This document shows positions 1-6,344 of a DNA stretch of 8,449 bases, piece after piece. The stretch lies in NCBI GenBank assembly GCA_004357435.1, contig SMVS01000049.1, positions 1-8,449 on the forward strand, read 5' to 3'. The stretch is from Nitrospina sp. GTDB taxonomy: Bacteria; Nitrospinota; Nitrospinia; Nitrospinales; Nitrospinaceae. The position numbers and the translations under genes are program-made. Each line of letters opens with the position of its first letter. Within the stretch, counting starts at the first letter, position 1. The notes below the pieces were generated by a model, which worked only from the letters and a program-made list of their open reading frames with translations, was not told where the DNA came from and did not search any database.

Positions 1-1408
1 CCCGCTCGGTACGAATCGCCTGTCGGCCCGGCGGCATTTCGTCGAGGATGGAAATGTCCATGTCGCCATAAAGGGTCATGGCCAGCGACCGGGGGATGGG
101 GGTGGCGGTCATGACCAACAGGTGCGGGGCCTGGCCTTTTTTGCCGATGGCGTCGCGTTGCAGAACCCCGAAGCGGTGTTGTTCGTCGATCACCGCCAGG
201 CCAAGATTTTTAAATTGCACGTTCTTTTGAATGAGAGCGTGGGTGCCCACCACCAGAGAAATGTTGCCACTCGCCAGGTCTTCAATGATTTTATTTTTGT
301 CTTTGAGGTTGGACACCAGCAGTTCCAAGCGAAGCCCCAGCGCTTCGCAGTAGGGCTGGATGTTCAAAAAATGCTGTTCCGCCAAAAGCTCGGTAGGTGC
401 CATGAGGGCCGCCTGATAGCCGTTGTCAATGGCGGTCAACAGGGCGGTCAGGGCGACGATGGTTTTACCGCTTCCCACATCGCCGTGCAGGAGACGGTTC
501 ATGGGCCGGGGCCGTTCCAGGTTTTCCATGATATGCCCCAGCACTTTTTTCTGGGCGCCCGTTAACTGGAAGGGCAACAGCCGCACAAAGCGCTGGATGA
601 GGGGGCCGCGGGTTTTGAAAGGGACGCCGGTATCCTGCTCTCCGGCGTGTTTCTTTTTGGTGGCCAGGCCCAGTTGGATGAGAAACAGTTCTTCAAAAAT
701 GATCCGGAACTGGGCGGGGGTGCGCATTTTTTTGAGGTCGGACGCGGCCGTATCGGGCGGTGGAAAATGAGCTTCGTGAAAAGCCTGGGACCGCGCCATC
801 AACTGATTGCGCCGTACCAGCTCCGCGGGCAGGAACTCTTCCATGAGGCCCGCGTACCGTTCGACCAAATGAGCCATGATCGCGCGCAGGGATTTTGAAT
901 GGAGTCCTTCGGTGGTGTGGTAAACGGGAACGATGCTCCCGGTTGCCAGTGCTTCATTGTTATCGTCGGGCACGATTTCGACATCCGGGTGGGTCATCTC
1001 CAGCGCCCGGCCCGACCCGCGAATCGGTTTGCCGGACACGATGAGCTGACGTCCGATGGCGAACTTTTCCCGCATGTAGGTTTCGCTGAATTTGAACCAG
1101 CGGAACAGGATGTTGCCGGTGTCGTCCTCGACCAGCACCTGGAACAGTTTTTTTCTTCGTCCCAAACGCACCACGTCAGCGTCGATCACGGTTCCGGTGA
1201 AGGTGATCTGCTCACCTTCGATGAGCTGGACGATTTTTTTTACCCGGGTTCGGTCTTCAAACCGGTGCGGCAGAAAGTACAAGCCGTCTTCCACCGTGTT
1301 CAGCCCCAATTTGCTGAAAAGCCAGGCGCGTTTCGGGCCGACGCCTTTGATGTACTGGAGCGAGTCCTGGAGCGAGGTTTGGTGTGTTGGGTTTTTCGGG
1401 GTTTTCAT
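1..1408 (-). CDS. recG: ATP-dependent DNA helicase RecG, partial (C-terminus beyond the window)
   Basis: RecG is a superfamily 2 helicase that remodels stalled replication forks and Holliday junctions. Reading the minus strand from the ATG at 1408 gives 469 uninterrupted residues up to base 1. The N-terminus has the helix-hairpin-helix-like IKGVGPKRAWLFSKLGL. An OB-fold wedge domain follows at about residues 65-150 and binds branched DNA. The helicase core then shows Walker A GDVGSGKT (309-316, K315), a DEQH box (408-411) and motif III TATPIPRS (from 434). RecG proteins are usually about 690-800 residues, so motifs IV-VI and the C-terminus lie outside. The ATG at 1408 is the first usable start, because an in-frame TGA lies upstream with no ATG, GTG or TTG between. 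No clear Shine-Dalgarno precedes it. The gene is divergent from rsh. Seen directly: motifs and frame. The function is family knowledge. Confidence 0.96.
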   Translation of the reverse strand, partial: MKTPKNPTHQTSLQDSLQYIKGVGPKRAWLFSKLGLNTVEDGLYFLPHRFEDRTRVKKIVQLIEGEQITFTGTVIDADVVRLGRRKKLFQVLVEDDTGNILFRWFKFSETYMREKFAIGRQLIVSGKPIRGSGRALEMTHPDVEIVPDDNNEALATGSIVPVYHTTEGLHSKSLRAIMAHLVERYAGLMEEFLPAELVRRNQLMARSQAFHEAHFPPPDTAASDLKKMRTPAQFRIIFEELFLIQLGLATKKKHAGEQDTGVPFKTRGPLIQRFVRLLPFQLTGAQKKVLGHIMENLERPRPMNRLLHGDVGSGKTIVALTALLTAIDNGYQAALMAPTELLAEQHFLNIQPYCEALGLRLELLVSNLKDKNKIIEDLASGNISLVVGTHALIQKNVQFKNLGLAVIDEQHRFGVLQRDAIGKKGQAPHLLVMTATPIPRSLAMTLYGDMDISILDEMPPGRQAIRTER

Positions 1409-1505
1409 AGTGCGTTGGGGGCGGTTGAACGATTTTGCGGATGTTAATTTTGTTCAAAAATCATCCTACACAGAACTGGTCCAAGAATAAATAAAAGAAA
1501 TTTGA

Positions 1506-1518
1506 TGCTATATTATAT
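1506..1518. promoter_or_regulatory. Candidate AT-rich divergent -10 region for rsh (+) and recG (-)
   Basis: On the plus strand TGCTATATT (1506-1514) fits an extended -10 (TG-N-TATATT) that would start the rsh transcript near 1521. On the minus strand the same AT block contains a perfect TATAAT (1517 to 1512), which could serve recG. Neither side has a convincing -35 at 16-18 bp: plus has an A-rich stretch, minus has TCCCGC. The call therefore rests on the -10 matches and on the position between two divergent genes. Confidence 0.35.
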
Positions 1519-1524
1519 GAAGGT

Positions 1525-1585
1525 AAATTTCTCTGCGGGAGAGTAGCAGGAAACAACCGGTTGAGCTTGCCCCCTTGAGAAATTT
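1525..1585 (+). other. Foldable 5' leader of rsh (perfect 9-bp closing stem)
   Basis: AAATTTCTC at 1525-1533 is the exact reverse complement of GAGAAATTT at 1577-1585, enclosing 43 nt. Inside, GCAGG (1546-1550) can pair with CTTGC (1566-1570, one G-U pair) around the perfect 10-bp palindrome CAACCGGTTG (1554-1563). CTCT/AGAG (1531-1534/1540-1543) is an alternative small hairpin. The element starts about 4 nt after the predicted transcription start and ends 63 nt before the rsh start codon. A T-rich but interrupted stretch follows. It could be a regulatory leader, an attenuator or a protein-binding site. I do not recognise it as a known riboswitch class. Confidence 0.35.
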
Positions 1586-1648
1586 TAATTTTCAGTTTAT
1601 TGCGGATTTTTAGCAAAAACACAGCGATTTATTGAGCTCAGGTTGCGC

Positions 1649-3880
1649 ATGCGCCAAATGAACGAAATCATCGATGCCGTCCTCAATTACCATCCCGAGG
1701 CGGAAGTGGGTATTATCTACGATGCCTACCTTTATTCCGCCAAGGCGCATCGGGGACAAAGCCGGCAATCGGGCGAGGCCTACCTTTCGCATCCCGTGGA
1801 GGTGGCTTACAACCTGACCCGGTTGAAGATGGATGAAAAAACCGTGGCGGCGGGCCTGCTCCACGACACCATCGAGGACACTCTGGCCACTCCGGAAGAA
1901 ATCGAGGAATTGTTTGGCGAGGAAGTTTATCGCCTGGTGGATGGGGTGACGAAAATCGGCCAGGTATCTTTCGCCAGCCGGGAGGAGAAGCAGGCTGAGA
2001 ACTACCGGAAAATGATTCTGGCCATGGCGAAGGACATCCGGGTGGTCATGATCAAGATGGCGGACCGCGCCCACAACCTGCACACCCTGAAGTCCGTTTC
2101 TTCGGAACAACAACGCCGGGTGGCCAAGGAAACATTGGAAATTTACGCGCCCATCGCCAACCGGCTGGGCATCGGTTGGCTCAAGGCGGAGTTGGAAGAC
2201 GGGTCCTTCAAATATCTGCATCCGGAGAAGTATCAATCCATCAAAAGTCGCATGGCTCAAGGTGAGGAAGAAACCAAAAATCTGTTGAACACCATCACCG
2301 ACGAAATGAAAAAGGAATTGAAGGCCGCCAACATGGAGGGATTGGTGAGCGGACGTTCCAAGCATATCTACAGTATCTACAAAAAAATGATCAATCAGGA
2401 AATCGATTTGGACGATGTTTACGATCTGATTGGCATGCGGGTGATCACCGATACGGTTAAAAATTGTTATGCCCTGCTGGGGCTGGTGCATTCCTTGTGG
2501 CGGCCCATTCCAGGCAAGTTCAAAGATTATATCGCGATGCCCAAGCCCAACTTTTACCAATCCCTGCACACCACGGTGAGCGGGCCCAACGGTCAACGCG
2601 TGGAGGTGCAAATCCGTTCCCATGAAATGCATCGGGTGGCCGAGGAGGGAATTGCCGCCCATTGGCAATATAAGGAAGGGGAGCAGTCGAAAAACGTGGA
2701 CGATCACCTCAGCTGGGTGCGCCACATGCTGGAAGACCAGAAAGACATCAAAAATCCCAAGGATTTTCTGAGTTCCCTCAAAGTGGATTTATATTTTAAG
2801 GAGGTCTATGTCTTCACCCCGGAAGGAGATGTCGTGCCTCTGCCACGCGAGGCCACACCGGTGGATTTCGCCTATCAGGTGCACACCGACATTGGCCATC
2901 ATTGCCTGGGAGCCAAGGTCAACGGCAAGATGGTGCCTTTGCGCTGCAAGTTGAAAAATGGCGATCAGGTGGAGATTCTAACCTCCAAACTAAAATTTCC
3001 CAGCCGCGATTGGTTGGCTTTCGTTAAAACCTCCAAGGCCCGCGGCAAAATTGCCAACTTCATCAACAGCCGCGAGCGGGAAAAATGCCTGGACCTGGGC
3101 CGTCAAATCCTGGAAGCGGAAATTCGAAAATACGGTTTCAATCCCACCGACACCCTCAAGGGAAAACCTCTCGAGGAAGCGGTTAACGCGTGCGGGTTCA
3201 CTTCACTGGACAGTTTGTTGACGTCCATCGGGTACGGCAAAACTTCGGTCCATCCTGTGGTCGACAAACTTCTTCCGAAAGACTCTCTGCAGGAAGCCAA
3301 AAAAGTGGCGGCGGACGTCAAGTTGTCCAAAAAACCGCGGGCCCGCGGGACCGGCCGCGGCCTGAAAGTGAAGAGTTTTGACGGCAACATGATGATTCGG
3401 ATCGGCAAATGCTGTAATCCGGTGCCGGGGGATCCGATCGCGGGTTACATCACCCGTGGCCGGGGAGTTTCGGTTCACAGCAAGGATTGCCCCAGCTTGA
3501 TCGCGCTGGCCAATGAAGCGGAACGTATCCTTGACGTGGAATGGGATGAAACGCGCACCCATCCGTTTCAGACTCAGATCGCCATCGTCACGGATGACAA
3601 GCCGGGCCTGCTGGCGAAAATCAGCAATGCGGTGGCTGGTTGCGACGTCAATATCATCCGCGCCAATGTTAAGCAGGGGCCACTGCAACGCGCTTATTTC
3701 GACCTGAGTGTCGAAATAAATGATCTGGACCACCTCAACCGGACGCTCGCGGAAATCCGCAGAGTGTCCGGCGTGATTCACGCCGAGCGTGTCAAAGAGT
3801 ACGGGAAACGCCTGGGGAGATTGAAGCCATCCAATGAACTGGAATCTCTTTCCGGGGGGAAAGAGGCTGGGATCAACTGA
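1649..3880 (+). CDS. rsh: Bifunctional (p)ppGpp synthetase/hydrolase (long RelA/SpoT homologue)
   Basis: This cytoplasmic enzyme makes (p)ppGpp from ATP and GDP/GTP during starvation and also hydrolyses it. The protein has 743 residues, typical of a full-length RSH. The HD hydrolase domain is intact: H48, H72-D73 (in HDTIED), D139 and N143 match the manganese-binding and catalytic positions of known Rel enzymes. The synthetase domain has VYDLIGMRVI (D259), the basic KFKD loop (290-293; usually RFKD, unlike the acidic EXDD of synthetase-only RelA), YQSLHTTV and EVQIR (E319). A TGS domain (about 380-445), a conserved-cysteine zinc-finger-like module (C588, C589, H610, C614) and a C-terminal ACT domain (about 640-720) follow. 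Both activities are therefore predicted. I chose the ATG at 1649 over the TTG at 1643 because MRQMNEIID aligns with the usual N-terminus; AGG at 1640-1642 is a weak ribosome site. The 3' end overlaps rpmB. Confidence 0.96.
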   Translation: MRQMNEIIDAVLNYHPEAEVGIIYDAYLYSAKAHRGQSRQSGEAYLSHPVEVAYNLTRLKMDEKTVAAGLLHDTIEDTLATPEEIEELFGEEVYRLVDGVTKIGQVSFASREEKQAENYRKMILAMAKDIRVVMIKMADRAHNLHTLKSVSSEQQRRVAKETLEIYAPIANRLGIGWLKAELEDGSFKYLHPEKYQSIKSRMAQGEEETKNLLNTITDEMKKELKAANMEGLVSGRSKHIYSIYKKMINQEIDLDDVYDLIGMRVITDTVKNCYALLGLVHSLWRPIPGKFKDYIAMPKPNFYQSLHTTVSGPNGQRVEVQIRSHEMHRVAEEGIAAHWQYKEGEQSKNVDDHLSWVRHMLEDQKDIKNPKDFLSSLKVDLYFKEVYVFTPEGDVVPLPREATPVDFAYQVHTDIGHHCLGAKVNGKMVPLRCKLKNGDQVEILTSKLKFPSRDWLAFVKTSKARGKIANFINSREREKCLDLGRQILEAEIRKYGFNPTDTLKGKPLEEAVNACGFTSLDSLLTSIGYGKTSVHPVVDKLLPKDSLQEAKKVAADVKLSKKPRARGTGRGLKVKSFDGNMMIRIGKCCNPVPGDPIAGYITRGRGVSVHSKDCPSLIALANEAERILDVEWDETRTHPFQTQIAIVTDDKPGLLAKISNAVAGCDVNIIRANVKQGPLQRAYFDLSVEINDLDHLNRTLAEIRRVSGVIHAERVKEYGKRLGRLKPSNELESLSGGKEAGIN

Positions 3881-4094
3881 CCGATGCTGGGGTCCGCGCC
3901 ACGATTGGAGCCCGCACCACCTTGCCCGCTTTGAGGCAACGGGTACATACCTTGAGGGTTCTGAGTGCGCCCTTGTAAACCACTCGAAGTTTTTTTAAAT
4001 TCGGATTCCACCGCCGACGGGTGGTATTTTTGGCGTGACTGACATTGTTCCCGAACATGGGACCCTTGTCGCACACATCACATCTTTTAGACAT
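3873..4094 (-). CDS. rpmB: 50S ribosomal protein L28
   Basis: L28 is a small structural protein of the large ribosomal subunit. The 73-residue product opens with MSKRCDVCDKGPMFGNNVSHA and continues with the typical TRRRWNPNL and VCTRC segments. Two CxxC pairs (C5/C8 and C50/C53) mark the zinc-binding form rather than the cysteine-free paralogue. A short tail (about residues 63-73) extends beyond the conserved part. The start is supported by AGGAG (4106 to 4102) seven bases before the ATG. The gene is convergent with rsh: the two coding regions overlap by 8 bp, so any terminator for either must lie inside the other gene. It is separated from upstream flgM by a terminator and probably has its own promoter. 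The usual partner rpmG is not adjacent. Confidence 0.96.
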   Translation of the reverse strand: MSKRCDVCDKGPMFGNNVSHAKNTTRRRWNPNLKKLRVVYKGALRTLKVCTRCLKAGKVVRAPIVARTPASVS

Positions 4095-4101
4095 TCTTAA
4101 G

Positions 4102-4106
4102 CTCCT
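4102..4106 (-). promoter_or_regulatory. Ribosome binding site of rpmB
   Basis: AGGAG on the minus strand lies seven bases upstream of the rpmB ATG. It is the best-placed Shine-Dalgarno in the window and fixes the start of the gene. Confidence 0.8.
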
Positions 4107-4133
4107 GGGAAATCTACTTTTGACGAAGGGCCA

Positions 4134-4162
4134 ATGCTAACATACCGAAAGAACAGGGGCAA
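4134..4162 (-). promoter_or_regulatory. Candidate sigma-70 promoter for rpmB
   Basis: On the minus strand TTGCCC (4162 to 4157) and TAGCAT (4139 to 4134) are separated by exactly 17 bp, each matching consensus at four of six positions. The pair lies 40 bp upstream of the rpmB start and downstream of the flgM terminator, where a promoter is needed. The match is modest. Confidence 0.35.
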
Positions 4163-4225
4163 GAGATTTTGATGCCGGAGATGCAATGGCGTGGCTAGTG
4201 GCTTGGGACCGTCTGGCAAAGAACC

Positions 4226-4257
4226 AAAAAAACCAACCTTTAAAAATCAAAGATTGG
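4226..4257 (-). terminator. Rho-independent terminator of flgM
   Basis: Read on the minus strand, CCAATCTTT (4257 to 4249) pairs with AAAGGTTGG (4241 to 4233) in a nine-base stem with one U-G pair and a seven-base loop. Seven T residues (4232 to 4226) follow at once. It begins 30 bp past the flgM stop codon. There is no T-run on the other side, so it works in one direction and separates flgM from rpmB. Confidence 0.8.
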
Positions 4258-4287
4258 CAGTGCTTGCAGGGCGGGGACAACCCTTAT

Positions 4288-4605
4288 TTATTCAATGAAC
4301 TCAGATTCGGTCAGCAATTCGCTCAGGATTTTTTCGGCCACTTTTTCGCTGTTGATTTGAAACCGGCCTTCGGCGATTTCAGTCTTGATCCGGTTAATTT
4401 TTTCGGTGCGGATGTCAGGCGTAGCCTGCACGGTTTCCAAAGCTTTCTGGATGCCTTTGGCTTTGACGGAAAGAGCAATCTGCTCGCCACCGGCTACGGG
4501 ACCGGCCGTGGCAACTTTTTCCGCGGCAGGCTTATTTTGTTTCGGAGGGACCTCCGAAACACCTTTGTTTTTATTAATCCGAAATTCGTTTCCAGGAATT
4601 TCCAT
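4288..4605 (-). CDS. flgM: Anti-sigma-28 factor FlgM
   Basis: FlgM binds and inhibits the flagellar sigma factor FliA (sigma-28) until the hook-basal body is finished, when it is exported through it. The product has 105 residues, near the usual 90-110. The first half is rich in K, P, A and N and looks disordered, as in known FlgM proteins. The second half carries the family signature, from about residue 43 through PDIRTEKINRIKTEIAEGRF (63-82) to QINSEKVAEKILSELL (83-98), the FliA-binding helices. The ATG at 4605 is preferred over an in-frame TTG at 4632 because GGGGGAG (4617 to 4611) sits five bases before it. The gene stands alone: no other flagellar gene is in the window. Identification is further supported by the sigma-28 promoter upstream. 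Expected control is FliA-dependent autoregulation (inference). Confidence 0.9.
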   Translation of the reverse strand: MEIPGNEFRINKNKGVSEVPPKQNKPAAEKVATAGPVAGGEQIALSVKAKGIQKALETVQATPDIRTEKINRIKTEIAEGRFQINSEKVAEKILSELLTESEFIE

Positions 4606-4610
4606 GGCGT

Positions 4611-4626
4611 CTCCCCCGCTGGGGGA
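4611..4626 (-). promoter_or_regulatory. flgM Shine-Dalgarno enclosed in a GC hairpin
   Basis: In the flgM mRNA, UCCCCC (4626 to 4621), loop AGC and GGGGGA (4617 to 4612) form a perfect six-base stem. The 3' arm contains nearly all of the Shine-Dalgarno GGGGGAG (4617 to 4611), five bases before the ATG. If it folds in vivo it would hide the ribosome site. The pairing is seen directly; the regulatory effect is inference. Confidence 0.5.
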
Positions 4627-4676
4627 CCTCAAAAAAAACTATTCAGGAGAAGCTCTCACAGCAACTCTCTCGTACT

Positions 4677-4703
4677 TTATCGGTGGCCTGAAACTAAAAC
4701 TTA
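4677..4703 (-). promoter_or_regulatory. Sigma-28 (FliA) promoter upstream of flgM
   Basis: On the minus strand TAAGTTTT (4703 to 4696), an 11-bp spacer and ACCGATAA (4684 to 4677) closely match the enterobacterial FliA consensus TAAAGTTT-N11-GCCGATAA. The -35 matches six of eight bases, the -10 seven of eight, and the spacing is exact. It lies 71 bp upstream of the flgM start codon, giving a leader of about 65 nt. Confidence 0.75.
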
Positions 4704-4762
4704 AGCCTTTATTTAAAACCTGTTGCGGCTTTTCAAACTCGTTGAATTTTCACCACTTTTAT

Positions 4763-4791
4763 AAGATAACTCGTTAACCGGGAGTTGTCAA
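4763..4791 (-). promoter_or_regulatory. Sigma-70-type promoter, probably second promoter for flgM
   Basis: On the minus strand a perfect TTGACA (4791 to 4786), a 17-bp spacer and TATCTT (4768 to 4763) form a good housekeeping promoter. It points toward flgM with no gene between, giving a leader of about 150 nt. Together with the sigma-28 site this would allow both basal and FliA-driven expression. Confidence 0.6.
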
Positions 4792-4896
4792 CAAAGGCTC
4801 CGATTATAAAAAATTTGAATTCAGCCTGGCAAAAATTAGGCGCCGGGCCAGCCTTGGACCCACATTAGATCGGTTGATTATCGGGATTTTAAAGGA

Positions 4897-5298
4897 ATGA
4901 ACACTAAAAATCCGGTTCCGGCGGTGGACATCATCATAGAAATGGCCAACGGCCAGCTGGTTCTCGTCGAACGGCGGAATCCGCCGCACGGCTGGGCGCT
5001 CCCCGGGGGATTTGTAGACTGGGGGGAGTCTCTGGAACAGGCGGCGGTGCGGGAGGCGAAGGAGGAAACGAGTCTGGATGTCGAACTGATCCGGCAATTT
5101 CACACCTACTCGGCGCCGGACCGGGACCCCCGCAGGCATTGCATCACCACGGTATTCCTGGCCCGCGCCCAGGGTGTTCCGCAGGCGGCGTCGGACGCCA
5201 AAAAATGCGCTCTGTTCAGCAAGGACGATTTACCGGCCTCATTGGCATTTGACCACGGGGACATTATCAGGGATTATTTGCAAACCCGCTGGCAGTGA
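4897..5298 (+). CDS. Nudix hydrolase, ADP-ribose pyrophosphatase-like
   Basis: Nudix enzymes cleave a nucleoside diphosphate linked to another group, here perhaps ADP-ribose or a similar sugar nucleotide. The 133-residue protein has the Nudix box from G38 to L60: G38-x5-E44-x7-R52-E53-A-K-E56-E57-T-S59-L60. All metal-binding glutamates are present. Only the glycine near the end of the box is replaced by serine (S59), a common tolerated change. The WALPGGFVDWGE start of the box and the later SAPDRDPRRH and AFDH segments resemble ADP-ribose pyrophosphatases more than MutT, but the substrate cannot be read from sequence. The ATG at 4897 abuts AAAGGA (4891-4896) with no spacer, so translation initiation may be weak. 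No other in-frame start fits. The protein is cytoplasmic, with no signal peptide. The gene is followed after 40 bp by the M28 gene on the same strand. Confidence 0.88.
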   Translation: MNTKNPVPAVDIIIEMANGQLVLVERRNPPHGWALPGGFVDWGESLEQAAVREAKEETSLDVELIRQFHTYSAPDRDPRRHCITTVFLARAQGVPQAASDAKKCALFSKDDLPASLAFDHGDIIRDYLQTRWQ

Positions 5299-5338
5299 GG
5301 TTGCCACGGCCTTTAAAACTTTTCACCGCGAGCTGAAT

Positions 5339-6256
5339 GTGCGAACTGCTGTCCGTGTTCTTGGTTTCTATCTTTTAATACTTGGGGCCCCTCAGACCTC
5401 AGCCTGGAGTTTCGGAATGGATGCCTACCAACCGCTGTTGTGGGATCACCTGGAAAAGTTGTGCGCTTTTGGTCCCCGCAATCCGGGGAGCGCCGGACAT
5501 GCGCAGGCGCGCGCCTACATCCGGGAAATTGCCGGCCGTACCGCCGATACCTGGCAGGAGCAGGAGTTTGAGGTGGAGACCAGCGACCGGGAAACGGTGA
5601 CCCTGTACAATATTGAATTGAATTTCAAGGGAACCCGGGATCAGCCGCCCATTCTATTAGGGGCGCATTATGACACCCGGCCTTACGCGGATGAGGAAAT
5701 CGATTCCGTCCTCAAAAGCCAGCCGATCATCGGGGCCAATGACGGCGGGTCGGGCACCGCGGTCCTGCTGGGTCTCGCGCAGTACCTGCACGATCATCCG
5801 CCAGCGCGGCCGGTGCGCATCGTTTTTTTTGATGGTGAGGATTACGGCGTCCGTTTTTCCTCGGATTATTTTCTAGGCTCGACGCACTATGCCGACCAGT
5901 TGGCCGGGCAGGATAAAACCCTCTGGCCCCATGCCGTCTTGGTGGTGGACATGGTGGGCGACAAGGATCTTAGAATTCTCAAGGAAGTGAACTCCACCAA
6001 AAGCGCGCCGGGGTTGGTGGACACCCTGTTCCAAAAAGCCGGAGAATTGGGGATGGATCAGTTTTTTCCGAAATACGGCTACGCGGTGCGCGACGACCAT
6101 ATTCCGTTTGCCGCCATAGGCATTCCCTCCGTCCTACTGATCGATATGGAGTACCCGCACTGGCACAAGTTGGCCGACACGCTGGACAAATGCTCGGCGG
6201 AAAGTTTGTTTGCGGTGTTTACCGTGGTCGCGCAAAGTTTGCCGGAGATAAACTGA
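5339..6256 (+). CDS. Exported M28-family zinc enzyme, glutaminyl-peptide cyclotransferase-like
   Basis: This family contains zinc aminopeptidases and glutaminyl cyclases, which turn N-terminal glutamine into pyroglutamate. From the GTG at 5339 the product is 305 residues with a Sec signal peptide (MRTAVRVLGFYLLILGAPQT, likely cut after the SA near residue 22). The open frame extends upstream to 5174, but that part overlaps the Nudix gene and would bury the signal peptide. Metal and catalytic motifs are GAHYDTR (H110, D112), NDGGSG (D135), FFDGED (E167, D168), VVDMVGD (D204), DDHIPF (D252-H254) and WHK (W275-H276). DDHIPF and the late WH pair resemble animal glutaminyl cyclases, where the equivalent of H276 binds zinc. 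An aminopeptidase role remains possible. It probably acts in the periplasm or outside the cell. It is likely co-transcribed with the Nudix gene; no strong ribosome site is visible. Confidence 0.85.
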   Translation: MRTAVRVLGFYLLILGAPQTSAWSFGMDAYQPLLWDHLEKLCAFGPRNPGSAGHAQARAYIREIAGRTADTWQEQEFEVETSDRETVTLYNIELNFKGTRDQPPILLGAHYDTRPYADEEIDSVLKSQPIIGANDGGSGTAVLLGLAQYLHDHPPARPVRIVFFDGEDYGVRFSSDYFLGSTHYADQLAGQDKTLWPHAVLVVDMVGDKDLRILKEVNSTKSAPGLVDTLFQKAGELGMDQFFPKYGYAVRDDHIPFAAIGIPSVLLIDMEYPHWHKLADTLDKCSAESLFAVFTVVAQSLPEIN

Positions 6257-6272
6257 AAAATTTAGACGGGAC

Positions 6273-6288
6273 CGCTCCGCGCGGGGCG
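6273..6288 (+). other. GC hairpin downstream of the M28 gene
   Basis: CGCTCC (6273-6278) pairs with GGGGCG (6283-6288, one G-U pair) around the loop GCGC, 16 bp after the stop codon. No T-run follows on either strand, so it is not a standard intrinsic terminator. It may stabilise the 3' end or mark a factor-dependent stop. Confidence 0.3.
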
Positions 6289-6303
6289 AACAAAAAGATT
6301 AAA

Positions 6304-6336
6304 TTAACCACAGATGAACACAGATAAACACGGATG
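6304..6336. repeat. Dispersed-repeat-like element of the type ACCACAGATGAACACAGAT
   Basis: This stretch contains ACAGATGA-ACACAGATAA-ACACGGATG, three short tandem variants of a (C)ACRGAT unit. From memory, near-identical AACCACAGATGAACACAGATAAACACGGATG strings recur between genes in many unrelated bacterial genomes. It lies in a gene-free gap and has no open frame. That it is repeated elsewhere in this genome is inference. Confidence 0.5.
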
Positions 6337-6344
6337 GATTCATT

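Noticed and set aside
122..1490. Several plus-strand open frames across 122-1490
   Set aside because: They are antisense to recG, whose motifs read without interruption on the other strand.
1525..1585. Known riboswitch (glycine or tetrahydrofolate type) in the rsh leader
   Set aside because: The GGGAGAGTAG string recalls parts of those aptamers, but the element is too short and lacks their other conserved segments.
1610..2725. Long 371-codon open frame on the minus strand opposite rsh
   Set aside because: It lies wholly opposite the well-conserved rsh coding region, has no recognisable domain, and is a typical shadow frame.
4606..4632. TTG start giving nine extra residues to FlgM
   Set aside because: It has no ribosome site and lies within the hairpin region; the ATG at 4605 has GGGGGAG at the right distance.
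4186..4777. Plus-strand open frames opposite flgM
   Set aside because: They are antisense to flgM and span its terminator and promoter without any recognisable domain.
4785..4810. Plus-strand promoter for the Nudix gene (TTGTCA with TATAAA)
   Set aside because: The spacer is only 14 bp, too short for a normal sigma-70 promoter; no better candidate was seen.
5174..5338. Upstream extension of the M28 gene
   Set aside because: It overlaps the Nudix gene in another frame, is arginine-rich without family similarity, and would place the signal peptide in the middle of the protein.
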